Below are positions 17,587-26,361 of a DNA stretch of 64,000 bases, one piece after another (the stretch's first letter is position 1; each line of letters begins with the position of its first letter). The position numbers were made by a program, and so were the translations under genes. Origin of the DNA: Mesobaculum littorinae (GTDB taxonomy: Bacteria; Pseudomonadota; Alphaproteobacteria; Rhodobacterales; Rhodobacteraceae); contig NZ_RQXX01000005.1 of NCBI RefSeq assembly GCF_004011175.1, positions 1 to 64,000 of the forward strand, given 5' to 3'. The notes under the pieces are model-generated. The model did no database searches. It was given only the letters and a program-made list of their open reading frames with translations, and had not been told where the DNA came from.

Positions 17587-19137
17587 TTACCATGTCAGGA
17601 GCGGCGCCTGTCCCAGGAAGGTGTCGCTGTCGATCTGGTCGACCACGAAATCTGCGACATCGCTGCGGGCGATCGTGCCACCATGGAACTTCGACAGATC
17701 CAGCAACGCGCGCGCCGCGCCGTGGCCCGGCTTGTCGTTCAGGACCGACGGTCGGACGATCACCCAGTCAAGGCCGCTGTCGCGGATCACCGCCTCTTGC
17801 CGGTCCTTGTCCGCATAGACCTTGCGCAGCATCAGCGGCATGATGATCCGGTCGAAGACAGAGCCGCCGTGGCCGCGGCTGTTGCCCGCGCCCATGCCGG
17901 TGATCGCGACGAGGCGACGGACGCCCTGGCGTTTCATGGCGTCGACAAGGGCCTTCGTCGCCGTCGACAGAACGGTCACCTCGCGGATCGGGCTGGCCGG
18001 CGTGCCGATCGACGAGACGACGGCGTCGACACCCGCCATCGCGCGGTCGAGGGCCGCGGGATCGCGGGCATCGCCCTCCACGGTAACCGCTTCGAGGTCC
18101 CGGGCCTTTTCGGGGGATCTAACCATCGCTACAGGCTGATGGCCCAGCTCGCTCAGCCGCCGCACGATGGCCTTGCCGGTGCCGCCGGTGGCGCCGAGGA
18201 CCAGCACCCGCTTGCCTGCCGCGGGGGGCGACAGCTTGTCCGCCAGGAACGCGCCGATGTGCCCGAGCGCCTCGGCCCCGGCGTCCAGCGTCGCGAAGCT
18301 GGAGGGGAAGACATGGGTCATGCCGTCCCAGACATGAACCTCGTGATCGACGCCGGCGTCCCCGGCGCGCGCCGCGAAGCTTAGCGAGTCGCTCAGCAAC
18401 ACCTCGGCATCACCCGTGTGGATGCGCACCGGCGGCATCGTCGACAGATCGGCGCCAAGGCCGGGCAGCCGGGCATAGGCGCGGCTGGTCTGGCCCAGAT
18501 AGGCGACAGCGGCCCCTTCAAGGCTTTCGCGGGACAGAAGCGGATCGGCCTCGGCCCGGGTGGTCATGGTCTCGCCCGACAGCGTCATATCGATCCAGGG
18601 GGACAGGGCGACGACGCCGACGATCCGGCCGGCTGCCGGTGCGGTGTTCTGGACCGCCGAAAGGGCCAGGCCGCCGCCGGCCGAGTCGCCGGCGACTGCG
18701 ATGCGCGTGACGTCCAGTGCGATCAGCCCGTCCAGCGCCGCGCGGACATCGTCGGGCGCGGCGGGAAACGGCCGTTCAGGCGCGAGAGCGTAATCGGGTA
18801 TGAAGGCCGCGGCGCCGGCGCGTTTGGCCAGATGCCCGACGAAGTTCCGGTACGCCGCCGCCGACCCGAGGACATAGCCGCCGCCGTGCAGATAGAGGAT
18901 GGCCGATCCCGGGACCGGGTTCTCGGGAGTGGCCCACCAGCCCGGCACGCCGCCAACCTCGCCCTGCTCGAAGGCGACGCCGTCTGGCTGGGGTGCCTGG
19001 CTCATGATGCCGTCGAAGACGGGACGGGTTTCGGGCGTGAGGGCCATTTTCGGCTGGCCCTCGAACACGGTGCGCATCTGCTGCATGGCTTTGGCGTCGG
19101 CTGCGGTGAGGTCGTGATTGATGATCGAGGCGGTCAT
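17587..19137 (-). CDS. Fusion of HSL-type esterase and NAD(P)-binding reductase
   Basis: 516 residues in one uninterrupted frame. Residues 1-300 are a hormone-sensitive-lipase-family alpha/beta hydrolase with oxyanion HGGG (84-87), nucleophile GDSAGG (Ser152) and a C-terminal HVF histidine near 275. From about residue 308 a complete NmrA/atypical-SDR domain follows with GATGGTGKA (315-323) and VRSPEK. Both halves keep their catalytic or cofactor motifs. Such a fusion would couple ester hydrolysis to reduction of the product, or join two operon partners. No frameshift or stop marks the junction (KLSPPAAGK). Confidence 0.87.
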   Translation of the reverse strand: MTASIINHDLTAADAKAMQQMRTVFEGQPKMALTPETRPVFDGIMSQAPQPDGVAFEQGEVGGVPGWWATPENPVPGSAILYLHGGGYVLGSAAAYRNFVGHLAKRAGAAAFIPDYALAPERPFPAAPDDVRAALDGLIALDVTRIAVAGDSAGGGLALSAVQNTAPAAGRIVGVVALSPWIDMTLSGETMTTRAEADPLLSRESLEGAAVAYLGQTSRAYARLPGLGADLSTMPPVRIHTGDAEVLLSDSLSFAARAGDAGVDHEVHVWDGMTHVFPSSFATLDAGAEALGHIGAFLADKLSPPAAGKRVLVLGATGGTGKAIVRRLSELGHQPVAMVRSPEKARDLEAVTVEGDARDPAALDRAMAGVDAVVSSIGTPASPIREVTVLSTATKALVDAMKRQGVRRLVAITGMGAGNSRGHGGSVFDRIIMPLMLRKVYADKDRQEAVIRDSGLDWVIVRPSVLNDKPGHGAARALLDLSKFHGGTIARSDVADFVVDQIDSDTFLGQAPLLTW

Positions 19138-19483
19138 TTCAGCTCTCCTTGTTCAGGTGACAGGCTGAAGTTAGCGTCTCGCCATCGCCACCAGTAGATC
19201 GCAAATCAGGACGCGACGTCTCACGTGTGGAACGAATTTCGCGGGAACACGCGCGTCAATGGGACGACATCGACCGCATGCGGTAGGCCCAACGCCTGCG
19301 CCGGGTTAATGAAAAGGGGGTGTCCACAGATCGTGTTGGTCCGCCGTGTCCGTATAGCGGTCCCTGACACGCTACATTACGATGGTCCGTTCCGAGCCCA
19401 AATGCGCCTTCATGAAAAAGCACTTTACTTGATCTGATATCTATAGCTGGCTCGAAGGAAACGAATTTGTTGAGAGAAAAATA
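19138..19483. other. Intergenic, divergent promoters expected
   Basis: 346 bp between the fusion gene and the divergent lysE-like gene. The right 60 bp are AT-rich and likely promoter DNA. No gene, repeat or clear palindrome was found. Confidence 0.4.
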
Positions 19484-20110
19484 ATGGAACTTCACGTCTG
19501 GCTCGCCTTCGCGTCCGCTTCAATTGCTCTGCTGTTGATACCGGGGCCGACCGTGCTTTTGATTTTGAGTTATGCCATTAGCCAGGGCCGCCGGGTTGCA
19601 CTGGCGACGGTTGCGGGGGTCGCTCTAGGCGATCTGGTTGCCATGTCCGCATCTTTGGCAGGACTGGGCGCATTGGTTCTAGCGTCTTCCAAGCTGTTTA
19701 TTTTTTTGAAGTGGGTCGGGGCGATCTATCTCGTGTATCTCGGGATCAAGTTGTTTCGGAGCGCGCCAGATGCTTCCTTGGGGATGCTGGACGATGCGCC
19801 CGTAACGTCCCCTCGCAAGGTATTTGCTCATTCTGCTGCGGTCACGGCGCTCAACCCAAAGTCCATTGTTTTCTTCATTGCTTTCGTCCCGCAGTTCATC
19901 AATCCGAACACAGCTTTGGCACCGCAGTTCGGGTTGCTTGTTGCTACCTTCGTCGGCTTCGCAGCGATCAATGCACTTGCCTATGCCCTGCTTGCTGACA
20001 AGTTGCGCCAGAAGATCGTTCGTCCGTCCGTGCTGCCATTTTTGACTAGGCTGGGAGGCGGTGCGCTTGTGGGAATGGGGGTCGCAACCGCTACGATCCG
20101 CCGTTCTTGA
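19484..20110 (+). CDS. LysE/RhtB-family exporter
   Basis: 208 residues with six hydrophobic helices. The family signature LLIPGPTVLLILSYAISQGRR follows the first helix, and ALNPKSIVFFIAFVPQFI lies mid-protein. The family exports amino acids and analogues. There is no adjacent regulator. It is convergent with the pirin operon, from which a strong terminator separates it. Confidence 0.9.
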   Translation: MELHVWLAFASASIALLLIPGPTVLLILSYAISQGRRVALATVAGVALGDLVAMSASLAGLGALVLASSKLFIFLKWVGAIYLVYLGIKLFRSAPDASLGMLDDAPVTSPRKVFAHSAAVTALNPKSIVFFIAFVPQFINPNTALAPQFGLLVATFVGFAAINALAYALLADKLRQKIVRPSVLPFLTRLGGGALVGMGVATATIRRS

Positions 20111-20172
20111 TCGCAACGTTTCAGGCGGCTTTGTCCGCAAAGCTGACCAACACGATCTGCGGACATCCCCAA

Positions 20173-20213
20173 TGAAAAAGCCCCGGGAGCGCGGCTCACG
20201 CGCTCCCGGGGCT
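20173..20213 (-). terminator. Rho-independent terminator of the pirin operon
   Basis: A perfect 15-bp stem, 20179-20193 paired with 20199-20213, with loop GCTCA. On the minus strand it is followed by CTTTTTC. It sits between the convergent lysE-like gene and the pirin operon and can terminate the minus-strand transcript. Confidence 0.85.
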
Positions 20214-20321
20214 CCTGCCGGATCCGATGCCGAACGAACCCGCGACGGTCCCTTCGGCCCATTCATACGATGCTCGGAAGATCCGGGCCTCATCGGGAAC
20301 CGCCTGAGGTCGCCCGCCCGA

Positions 20322-21065
20322 TCACCGGGCCAGCGTGTTCCCGCTGAACATGCCGCCCCGGAACACCTGTGCAGCGCGGTCCAGGGTGAAGAGCACGAGG
20401 TCGCTGTCGCTGAGGCTTTCCACGGGCATGTCGTCCTCCAGCACGACGGCTTCGCCCGGCTCAAGCACCAAATCGCCCACCGTCGCCGTCCCGTCGAAGA
20501 CATAAAGCAGCCGCGGCGCGCCGGGCCATGCGCGTTTTGGCATGTCCCTGGCCTGTCCTTGGGTCAAGCGCATGTCGTGGACCTGCGCCCGCGCCCGCAC
20601 CTTCAACGGCGAATCCTGCGGGCCTGCGAGCAGGCGCCAGGCATCGATGCTGTCCCGGGTCCCGAAATCGTGGAACTGGACCATCGGCGTCAGGTCTGCC
20701 GCGTCCGGCCGCAGGAAGATCTGCAAGCCGGTCAAGGGGCCTTCGATCACCTTCTCCTCGTGCTCGAACGTGTGACCGGCATTCATCAGCATCATGCGCG
20801 TGGCCGAGACCTCCTCGGACTCTCCCACCGTATCCTTGTGCAGCACACGGCCGGTCCGCAGGTAGGTCAGGATTTCGTCGTCCCGGTGCGGGTGCATCTC
20901 GACTACGGTGCCTTCGGTGACGCGGGCGTGGTCGAGCCGCCCGAGCGCCCCGATCCCGCTGTCTCCCGACCGTTCCGACAAACCCGGATGCAGGATCTCG
21001 ACGCCGAAGCCGCCGGACCCGTGGCGACGCTTCATCTCGCGGGTCAGTTTCATCAGGCCGCTCAT
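20322..21065 (-). CDS. Pirin-family bicupin
   Basis: 247 residues. The N-terminal pirin cupin shows the metal-binding series EMHPHRDDEILTYL and NAGHTFEHEE (His/Glu ligands as in YhhW quercetinase-type pirins). The second cupin (YVFDGTATVGDLVLEPGEAVVLED) lacks metal ligands. Family members are quercetin 2,3-dioxygenases or redox-linked regulators. The start overlaps the stop of the upstream OYE gene (ATGA, 21062-21065), making it the last gene of a three-gene operon. Confidence 0.88.
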   Translation of the reverse strand: MSGLMKLTREMKRRHGSGGFGVEILHPGLSERSGDSGIGALGRLDHARVTEGTVVEMHPHRDDEILTYLRTGRVLHKDTVGESEEVSATRMMLMNAGHTFEHEEKVIEGPLTGLQIFLRPDAADLTPMVQFHDFGTRDSIDAWRLLAGPQDSPLKVRARAQVHDMRLTQGQARDMPKRAWPGAPRLLYVFDGTATVGDLVLEPGEAVVLEDDMPVESLSDSDLVLFTLDRAAQVFRGGMFSGNTLAR

Positions 21066-22144
21066 TTGACCTCTCCCGCCGACATCACCTCCAGACGTGG
21101 ATAGTCGGTATAGCCCTTTGCCCCGCCGCCATAGAACGTGGCCTTGTCGGGATCGTTGAACGGAGCGCCCGTGCGGACCCGTTCGACGAAATCGGGGTTC
21201 GCCAAGACCATCGTGGCGTAGGACTCCATATCGGCGAGGCCCGACTCCACGTCCCGCCCGATCCGGTCACGCGACCCACCCGCGCGGTTCACGATCAGCG
21301 CCCGTGACCAGCGATCGCGAATATCCGCCAGCAGGACCTCGTTCCCAAGGTGAAGCAGATGCAGATACGCTAGGCCCAGCTTGTCGAGCTCACGGACCAG
21401 ATAACGATACAGCGCGTCAGACTCGGGCCCCTCGTCGATACCTCCCATCGGGGCACCGGGAGAAAGGCGGATGCCGGTGCGCTCCGGTCCGATCGCGTCG
21501 GAGACGGCGCGGGCAACCTCGATGGCGAACCGGCTACGGTTTTCAAGTGATCCGCCCCAGGCATCGTCGCGTCGGTTGGCATTCTGCGCGAGGAACTGAT
21601 GCACCAGATAGCCGTTGGCGCCGTGGATCTCGACGCCGTCCGCACCGGCGGCGACAGCACGGTGCGCAGCATTGGCGAAATCGGCGATCGTCTCTTCGAT
21701 GTCGACCTCGGACATTGCGCGGGGTTTGGGCATCGGCTTCATTCCCTCGAGCGTGAACATGTCCTCCCCTGACGCGATTGCGGAGGGCGCCACCGCCTGA
21801 CGATGGCCGGGGGCATTGTCCGGATGCGAAATACGGCCGACATGCATCAGCTGAATGAATAGACACGCGCGTTTGGCATGCACCGCATCGGCAACCTGCT
21901 TCCAGCCGTCCACATGCGCATCGGTGTAGATCCCGGGCGTCAGGGGATACCCCTGCCCGGCATCGGACGGCTGTGTGCCCTCGGTTATCAGAAGGCCAAG
22001 ACCCGCCCGCTGCGCATAGTAGTCCGCGGCCAGCTCGCCCGGTGTGCCGTCGGGCTGCGCCCGGCTGCGTGTCATCGGCGCCATGGCGAGGCGATGCGAA
22101 AGCTCGAAGCTGCCGACGGTGATGGGTGTCCAGATCGTGGTCAT
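21062..22144 (-). CDS. Old yellow enzyme-type alkene reductase
   Basis: 360-residue FMN-dependent ene-reductase. It shows PMTRSRAQPDG near the N-terminus, the substrate-binding pair in VEIHGANGYLVHQFL (His and Asn), WGGSLENRSRF, and a C-terminal phosphate-binding region. It reduces activated C=C bonds or nitro-esters with NADPH and resembles NemA/XenB. It sits between a DUF1857 gene and a coupled pirin gene; all three probably respond to electrophiles or quinones under the divergent LysR. Confidence 0.92.
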   Translation of the reverse strand: MTTIWTPITVGSFELSHRLAMAPMTRSRAQPDGTPGELAADYYAQRAGLGLLITEGTQPSDAGQGYPLTPGIYTDAHVDGWKQVADAVHAKRACLFIQLMHVGRISHPDNAPGHRQAVAPSAIASGEDMFTLEGMKPMPKPRAMSEVDIEETIADFANAAHRAVAAGADGVEIHGANGYLVHQFLAQNANRRDDAWGGSLENRSRFAIEVARAVSDAIGPERTGIRLSPGAPMGGIDEGPESDALYRYLVRELDKLGLAYLHLLHLGNEVLLADIRDRWSRALIVNRAGGSRDRIGRDVESGLADMESYATMVLANPDFVERVRTGAPFNDPDKATFYGGGAKGYTDYPRLEVMSAGEVK

Positions 22145-22184
22145 GGGGTCGTCCTTTCGGGTTGAGTGTTCAGGGCGGCGCGGG

Positions 22185-22658
22185 TCAGAGACGCCCCGCA
22201 GCGACCAGCTCGCGCGTGCGGTTCAGGGTCGACAGAAGCGCAGCCCTGTAGCCCTGGTCGCTGTCGAACTGGGCCTGCTCGGCCTGCTCTTCGGGCCCAC
22301 CGGGCGCCTTGTCGCGCAGGCCGAGGTAGCAGTAGAAGCGCAGCATGAGGTCGCCGGTCTCGTCCTCGACGATCTCGTTGACGATGGCGCCCTCGCGAGG
22401 TCCGGTCGCCTGGAAGAATGTGACTTTGCGCTGTGGCTCCAGCGTGATGATCTCGCGCAGGTCGGCCCCGGCGATGGTGGCCTCGCGCACGAAATGGGAC
22501 ACTGTTTCCTCTGCGACCTCGCAGCGGGTGCAGACCCCGGCGGGCAGGAACTCCCGCGCATCGCGCGCCTTCAGCTCAAGTCCGGACCACACCTGATGGT
22601 GGGTTAGTTCGGGTTCGCCCTTCGGATTAACGGGCACTGTGGCGGTCGAATAGATCAT
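22185..22658 (-). CDS. SRPBCC/DUF1857 (AtaL-like) protein
   Basis: 157 residues. It opens STATVPVNPKGEPELTHHQVW, characteristic of the DUF1857 START-like family, which binds hydrophobic ligands and occurs near oxidoreductases. It is first in the operon DUF1857-OYE-pirin, 40 bp before the OYE gene. The divergent LysR gene starts 231 bp away. Confidence 0.8.
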   Translation of the reverse strand: MIYSTATVPVNPKGEPELTHHQVWSGLELKARDAREFLPAGVCTRCEVAEETVSHFVREATIAGADLREIITLEPQRKVTFFQATGPREGAIVNEIVEDETGDLMLRFYCYLGLRDKAPGGPEEQAEQAQFDSDQGYRAALLSTLNRTRELVAAGRL

Positions 22659-22889
22659 GTGTCTCTTCCTCCATTTGGGGCAGACCGACGGCCTGCTCCG
22701 GGTTTGGTTCAGCCTGCGCGCCCGGCGACGTGATCGCGGCTGCTGCCGTCATCCGATCGACGTATCCGCTTTCGCGCTTGGACATGAGGGAATGTATTGA
22801 TCCAGCTGCGCGCGAATAGCCGTGCGTTATGGACATTCCGTCTCACAGGTGAGACGATCTATCCTGGAAACTGACCGGGAAACTGACCG

Positions 22890-23780
22890 ATGGACCTTCT
22901 CGCTCTCGCCGATTTCACGCTCGTCGCCCGACATGAAGGCTTCGGGCGCGCGGCCCGCGCCGCTGGACGCCCCAAGGCCACGCTCTCGCGCCGGGTGGCC
23001 GAACTTGAGGCCGCGCTGGACCTGCGCTTGTTCGAGCGGGGCGGCCGCGCGCTGAAGCTGACAGAGGAAGGCCGGGCGCTCTATGCCCGGACCAGCCGGT
23101 TGCTGCTGGAGATAGAAGAGGCGACGACGGCGATCGCTGCGGGGGGCGAGATACCCCGCGGGCGCCTTCGCGTAAGCGCGCCCCTGCTGTTTTCTCAAAC
23201 CGCGATGGGCCGGATCGCCGCCGATTTCGCGCTGACCTACCCGGAGGTCCAACTCGAAGTGACGACCGAGGATAGGCCGGTCGACATGGTCGAGGAAGGC
23301 GTCGATCTGGTGATCCGGGTGAACCCGGACCCAGACGAGAGCCTTGTCGGGCGTGCCTTCCTGCATGACCGGCTCGTGGTCGTATCGCGGCCGGAGATGC
23401 TCGATGCGGATCAGGCCGGGCCGGTCCCTGCGGTTGTCCGGACCAAGGCGGAGCGCAGCGCTTGGAGGCTGAAGACACCCAACGGCCCCAGGGTACTGGA
23501 CATCGACCCCGTGCTGAGCCTGTCGTCGATGATCATGCTGCGCGACGCCGTGCTTATGGGCGTCGGCGCGGGCCGTCTGCCGCTTTCGCTTGTCGGCAAC
23601 GAGATTTCGAAGGGCACGCTCGTATCATGGGGCAACGTCGACGTCCCCGATATCGCTCTATGGGCGCTCTACCCGTCGCGCCGCCTGCTCAGCGCCCGGG
23701 TATCTGCCTTCCTCGAGACGCTCAGGCAAGCGTTCCCGAAAGGCACCCCCGACGAACTCGCGGCCTACGTCCAGCGCTAG
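22890..23780 (+). CDS. LysR-family regulator of the OYE operon
   Basis: 296 residues. The N-terminal HTH is in FTLVARHEGFGRAARAAGRPKATLSRRVAELE (landmark only), and the C-terminal domain is PBP-like (LRVSAPLLFSQTAMG). It is divergent from the DUF1857-OYE-pirin operon. A GACGATC... candidate box near 22850 is not strong enough to call. Confidence 0.87.
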   Translation: MDLLALADFTLVARHEGFGRAARAAGRPKATLSRRVAELEAALDLRLFERGGRALKLTEEGRALYARTSRLLLEIEEATTAIAAGGEIPRGRLRVSAPLLFSQTAMGRIAADFALTYPEVQLEVTTEDRPVDMVEEGVDLVIRVNPDPDESLVGRAFLHDRLVVVSRPEMLDADQAGPVPAVVRTKAERSAWRLKTPNGPRVLDIDPVLSLSSMIMLRDAVLMGVGAGRLPLSLVGNEISKGTLVSWGNVDVPDIALWALYPSRRLLSARVSAFLETLRQAFPKGTPDELAAYVQR

Positions 23781-23854
23781 GGCCGGGCGCCACACGCCCC
23801 TTCGCATACCGGAAAACCGATGCAATTCGCTTTGCCCTGCCGGTCCGCCCCTGT

Positions 23855-24262
23855 TCAGGGGTGCATCTTCGCGCCCTTGGTGATCTTGTCGACGACCTTC
23901 TTATCGTCACGCAGGGCCAGCCCGACGAGATTCAGGGCCTCGGTTTCGTATTGCCGGACGCTAGCACGGTTTGCGGCATCATGCCCGGTGGCGAACATGT
24001 CCTCGATATAGATCGCCATGTCGACATAGCGTGAAAGGGCGCGACCATGAATTCTTGCCAGTCCCGCCTTGTCGGCAACCAAAACAATCATCGGCTGAAT
24101 GATCAAGGAGCGGTAGGATTGGCCGCTCGCATCTTCATAGCGCTCGCCCAGCAGTTCGGGCTCCGCGCCGAGAACGCCGCTGGTCAGAAAGGCGGTGACA
24201 TTCAGCTTCTGCCAGTCCAGCAGGTCGTCTCGCACGATGATGGAGATCTTCGTTTCGAACAT
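23855..24262 (-). CDS. DUF2000-family protein
   Basis: 135 residues. It begins ETKISIIVRDDLLDWQKLNVTAFLTSG and ends with a helix rich in basic residues (LRDDKKVVDKITKG), the pattern of DUF2000. The biochemical role of the family is unknown. It is divergent from an Lrp/AsnC regulator 126 bp away, and the pair is probably a regulatory unit. Confidence 0.8.
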   Translation of the reverse strand: MFETKISIIVRDDLLDWQKLNVTAFLTSGVLGAEPELLGERYEDASGQSYRSLIIQPMIVLVADKAGLARIHGRALSRYVDMAIYIEDMFATGHDAANRASVRQYETEALNLVGLALRDDKKVVDKITKGAKMHP

Positions 24263-24388
24263 GGTGGAGCCTCATCAGTGTCGGGCATCGACGAATTTCA
24301 GCGAAAAATATTCGGCTAATCATATTGAATGGACCATAATATCTGGGATAAGCACGATCAATCGAAGGGTTTTCGGCAGGATGAACAG

Positions 24389-24865
24389 ATGTCGGCAATC
24401 GACCGGACGGATCGGCGCATTCTGGCGCTTCTGTCGAAGAATGCTCGGATGAGTAACAAGGAACTGGCTGGCGAAGTCGGGTTGTCGCCTTCCAGCGTCC
24501 ACGAGCGTACAAGGCGGCTCACTGACACCGGGCTTCTGGCTGGCGCCCACGCCCAGGTCGATCTTGATCGGCTGGGGCTGTCGCTCAGGGCGCTGCTCTT
24601 TGTTCAGATGTCGGAACATGAAAAGACAAACCTAGACCGCTTCATTCGTGAAACGCTCCGGATTCCCGAAGTCCGCGCAGCTTGGATGATAAGCGGCCGC
24701 TTCGACTCATTGGTTGAGATCGTCACACGCGACACGACGCACTTGCACCGCGTTGTTGTCGAACAATTCTCTTCTCGCGAGGAAATCCATCGTATTGAAA
24801 CCTCGATCGTGTTTGACGGAGACAGGCAGTACGACCTATCGAGTACGCTCGATCTGATTCCTTAG
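24389..24865 (+). CDS. Lrp/AsnC-family regulator
   Basis: 158 residues from MSAIDRTDRRILALL. The HTH is in MSNKELAGEVGLSPSSVHERTRRL, followed by a RAM ligand/oligomer domain (LRALLFVQMSEHE...). The start at 24389 is chosen because the family begins there; the frame is open further upstream. It probably controls the divergent DUF2000 gene and itself. Confidence 0.87.
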   Translation: MSAIDRTDRRILALLSKNARMSNKELAGEVGLSPSSVHERTRRLTDTGLLAGAHAQVDLDRLGLSLRALLFVQMSEHEKTNLDRFIRETLRIPEVRAAWMISGRFDSLVEIVTRDTTHLHRVVVEQFSSREEIHRIETSIVFDGDRQYDLSSTLDLIP

Positions 24866-24938
24866 TTTGAATTGCTCGGCCGGTTCCTCTCTAGGTGAAC
24901 TCCCCGCGTACGTGTTCAAGGTTCCCAATGTCCACGAC

Positions 24939-25112
24939 CTAGGTTGTGTTGACAAAAAGGACTCACATCAGGTTTTGGGCATGATTCAAGCTGGTGTCTG
25001 AAATTGAGATCAGCTTGGCACGAGACCTTATTTCGGACGAGGAATTGGGCTTTGTTTGAGGGGTTCATCCTCACTGTCCGTGCCCCGAACGGACGCAAAT
25101 GGCAAATCTAGT
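24939..25112 (+). mobile_element. IS5-family (IS427-group) remnant, frameshifted transposase N-terminus
   Basis: After a left-end-like sequence (TTGTGTTGACAAAAAGGACT) a GTG at 24994 opens VSEIEISLARDLISDEE. A frameshift follows and the frame resumes as LFEGFILTVRAPNGRKW, the familiar start of IS427-type DDE transposases. The rest of the element is missing; IS21-type DNA begins within about 20 bp. Confidence 0.65.
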
Positions 25113-25342
25113 GTCACACTGTCAATCGGCGCCGAACTTTGACCCCTTATCGGCGTTCAAAATTGACCCCTTTGGGAGCACGGGAAGCTGGCCTGAGGCG
25201 GCGTAGCTTTTAGGCGGCGCAGCCGGATCGGGCCAGTGATGATCCGGGGCTCAGGTTCGGGTCTTGAAGCGCCAGCTCTCGTTTCCGGTCTCGACGATGT
25301 CGCAGTGGTGGATGAGCCGGTCGAGGAGCGCGGTGGTCATCT
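25113..25342 (-). mobile_element. IS21-family end with IstB C-terminus
   Basis: On the minus strand, 25254-25340 encodes MTTALLDRLIHHCDIVETGN...FKTRT-stop, the C-terminus of an IstB ATP-binding helper. It is followed at 25136-25180 by spaced GACCCCTT repeats like IS21 transposase-binding ends. Everything upstream of this C-terminus is gone. At 25341-25343 the sequence switches to the transposon genes, so this is a deletion junction. Confidence 0.75.
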
Positions 25343-25486
25343 ATTGACTATGAGTCCTGAGCCTAGCAAAGCAAGCTGGGATTTGAGCGTTTCCCCGACT
25401 GCCGGAGCCGCAACCATTCGATGCTGCCGATGGGTAAGGTCGCCCGCTTTTGCCACGACTGACTTCACTAAGCGATCAATCTGCAT
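25337..25486 (-). pseudogene. N-terminal fragment of an unknown transposon gene, cut by the IS21 junction
   Basis: The ATG at 25486 overlaps the stop of the upstream triple-HTH gene (TGATG). It starts MQIDRLVKSVVAKAGDLTHR and runs 49 codons until a stop created at the IS21 boundary (AGATGACC). The tight coupling says a real gene began here; its remainder and the transposon's left end were lost. I do not recognise the fragment. Confidence 0.55.
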
Positions 25487-26301
25487 CACTTCTCCCACAT
25501 CCCCCGCTGCCTGAGGACGTCCCGAGCTTTTCCCCACGAGACCCCCGCTACTTGTGCACAGCGGTTGGCAGATCGGGTCTCCAGATAGGTCTCGACGATA
25601 AGCTGCTCGTCGCACTTACGGTTCGCGTTTCTCGGTTCGACCGTGCGCCCTGTACTCTTAATCCACCTAGAGATCGTATCGCATCCTAAACCATGCCGCT
25701 CGCGCAACTCACGAAGGGAGCTACCGGATTCCCACTGTCTCGCAATATCTTCTCGGATGTCGATCCCCGCGGCAGCCAAAGCCTTGGCAGTCTCACGCCG
25801 ATCTCGTCCCAAAGCCTTCGCCACCCTACCCAGCGACCCCAGCTCCTCGTAGACCCGCTTGATCTCAGCCGGCTCCGGCAAGGGAGCTTTTTGTTTTCTG
25901 TGACGCAAAAGGCGTTCAAGGCTGTTAGATACCGGAACTGAATTTTCACAGGTGTCCTCGACGTTCGTAGCGACGACATCGGTTTCAGGACCTTTCGGCG
26001 GAGCTACTTTGTGGCGCGCGCGCTTTCGTCGGGATGCATACAGACGCCGGCGAACGCCTTCCAGTTCTGCGATGGTCTTTTGGGCCGCCTCAAGTTGCTC
26101 TCGAGCCTCTCGAAGTCGTCTTTCCTGCTCGTCCGTCAGCATCGTCATCTGGGTCGCCCTTCCGATAAGCATCTTCGCAGCGAAGCTGGTCGAGGCAACT
26201 AAAGAAGGTGTCGACTTGCCGATACTCTCGATTTGATCGGCGCGGCGCCCGACAAAATCTGAGAAAACGCCATGGATGGCCGACGAAGCTTGCGCGCCCA
26301 A
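25486..26301 (-). CDS. Triple helix-turn-helix protein of the Tn7-like element
   Basis: 271 residues, no named family recognised. The first 45 residues are low in motifs. About 50-95 is a charged heptad helix (TDEQERRLREAREQLEAAQ) likely to form a coiled coil, followed by a basic patch RRRLYASRRKRARHK. From about 150 there are three consecutive homeodomain-like HTH units: GSLGRVAKALGRDRRETAKAL, SSLRELRERHGLGCDTISRWI and SANRCAQVAGVSWGKARDVL. It is transcribed away from the Ner-like regulator (61-bp gap) and coupled to a truncated gene. It could be a target-site or end-binding factor, or a regulator; no function is established. Confidence 0.7.
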   Translation of the reverse strand: MGAQASSAIHGVFSDFVGRRADQIESIGKSTPSLVASTSFAAKMLIGRATQMTMLTDEQERRLREAREQLEAAQKTIAELEGVRRRLYASRRKRARHKVAPPKGPETDVVATNVEDTCENSVPVSNSLERLLRHRKQKAPLPEPAEIKRVYEELGSLGRVAKALGRDRRETAKALAAAGIDIREDIARQWESGSSLRELRERHGLGCDTISRWIKSTGRTVEPRNANRKCDEQLIVETYLETRSANRCAQVAGVSWGKARDVLRQRGMWEK

Positions 26302-26361
26302 CCAATCTTCGAATCAGTGCGGGTATGGGTAAGAACGGAGTCTAAGGACTTGCATCAGGCC

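Noticed and set aside
25343-25485. Left transposon end with repeats matching 32254-32420
   Set aside because: No AGGCAGAACT-like copy was found in this stretch on either strand; the left end seems lost.
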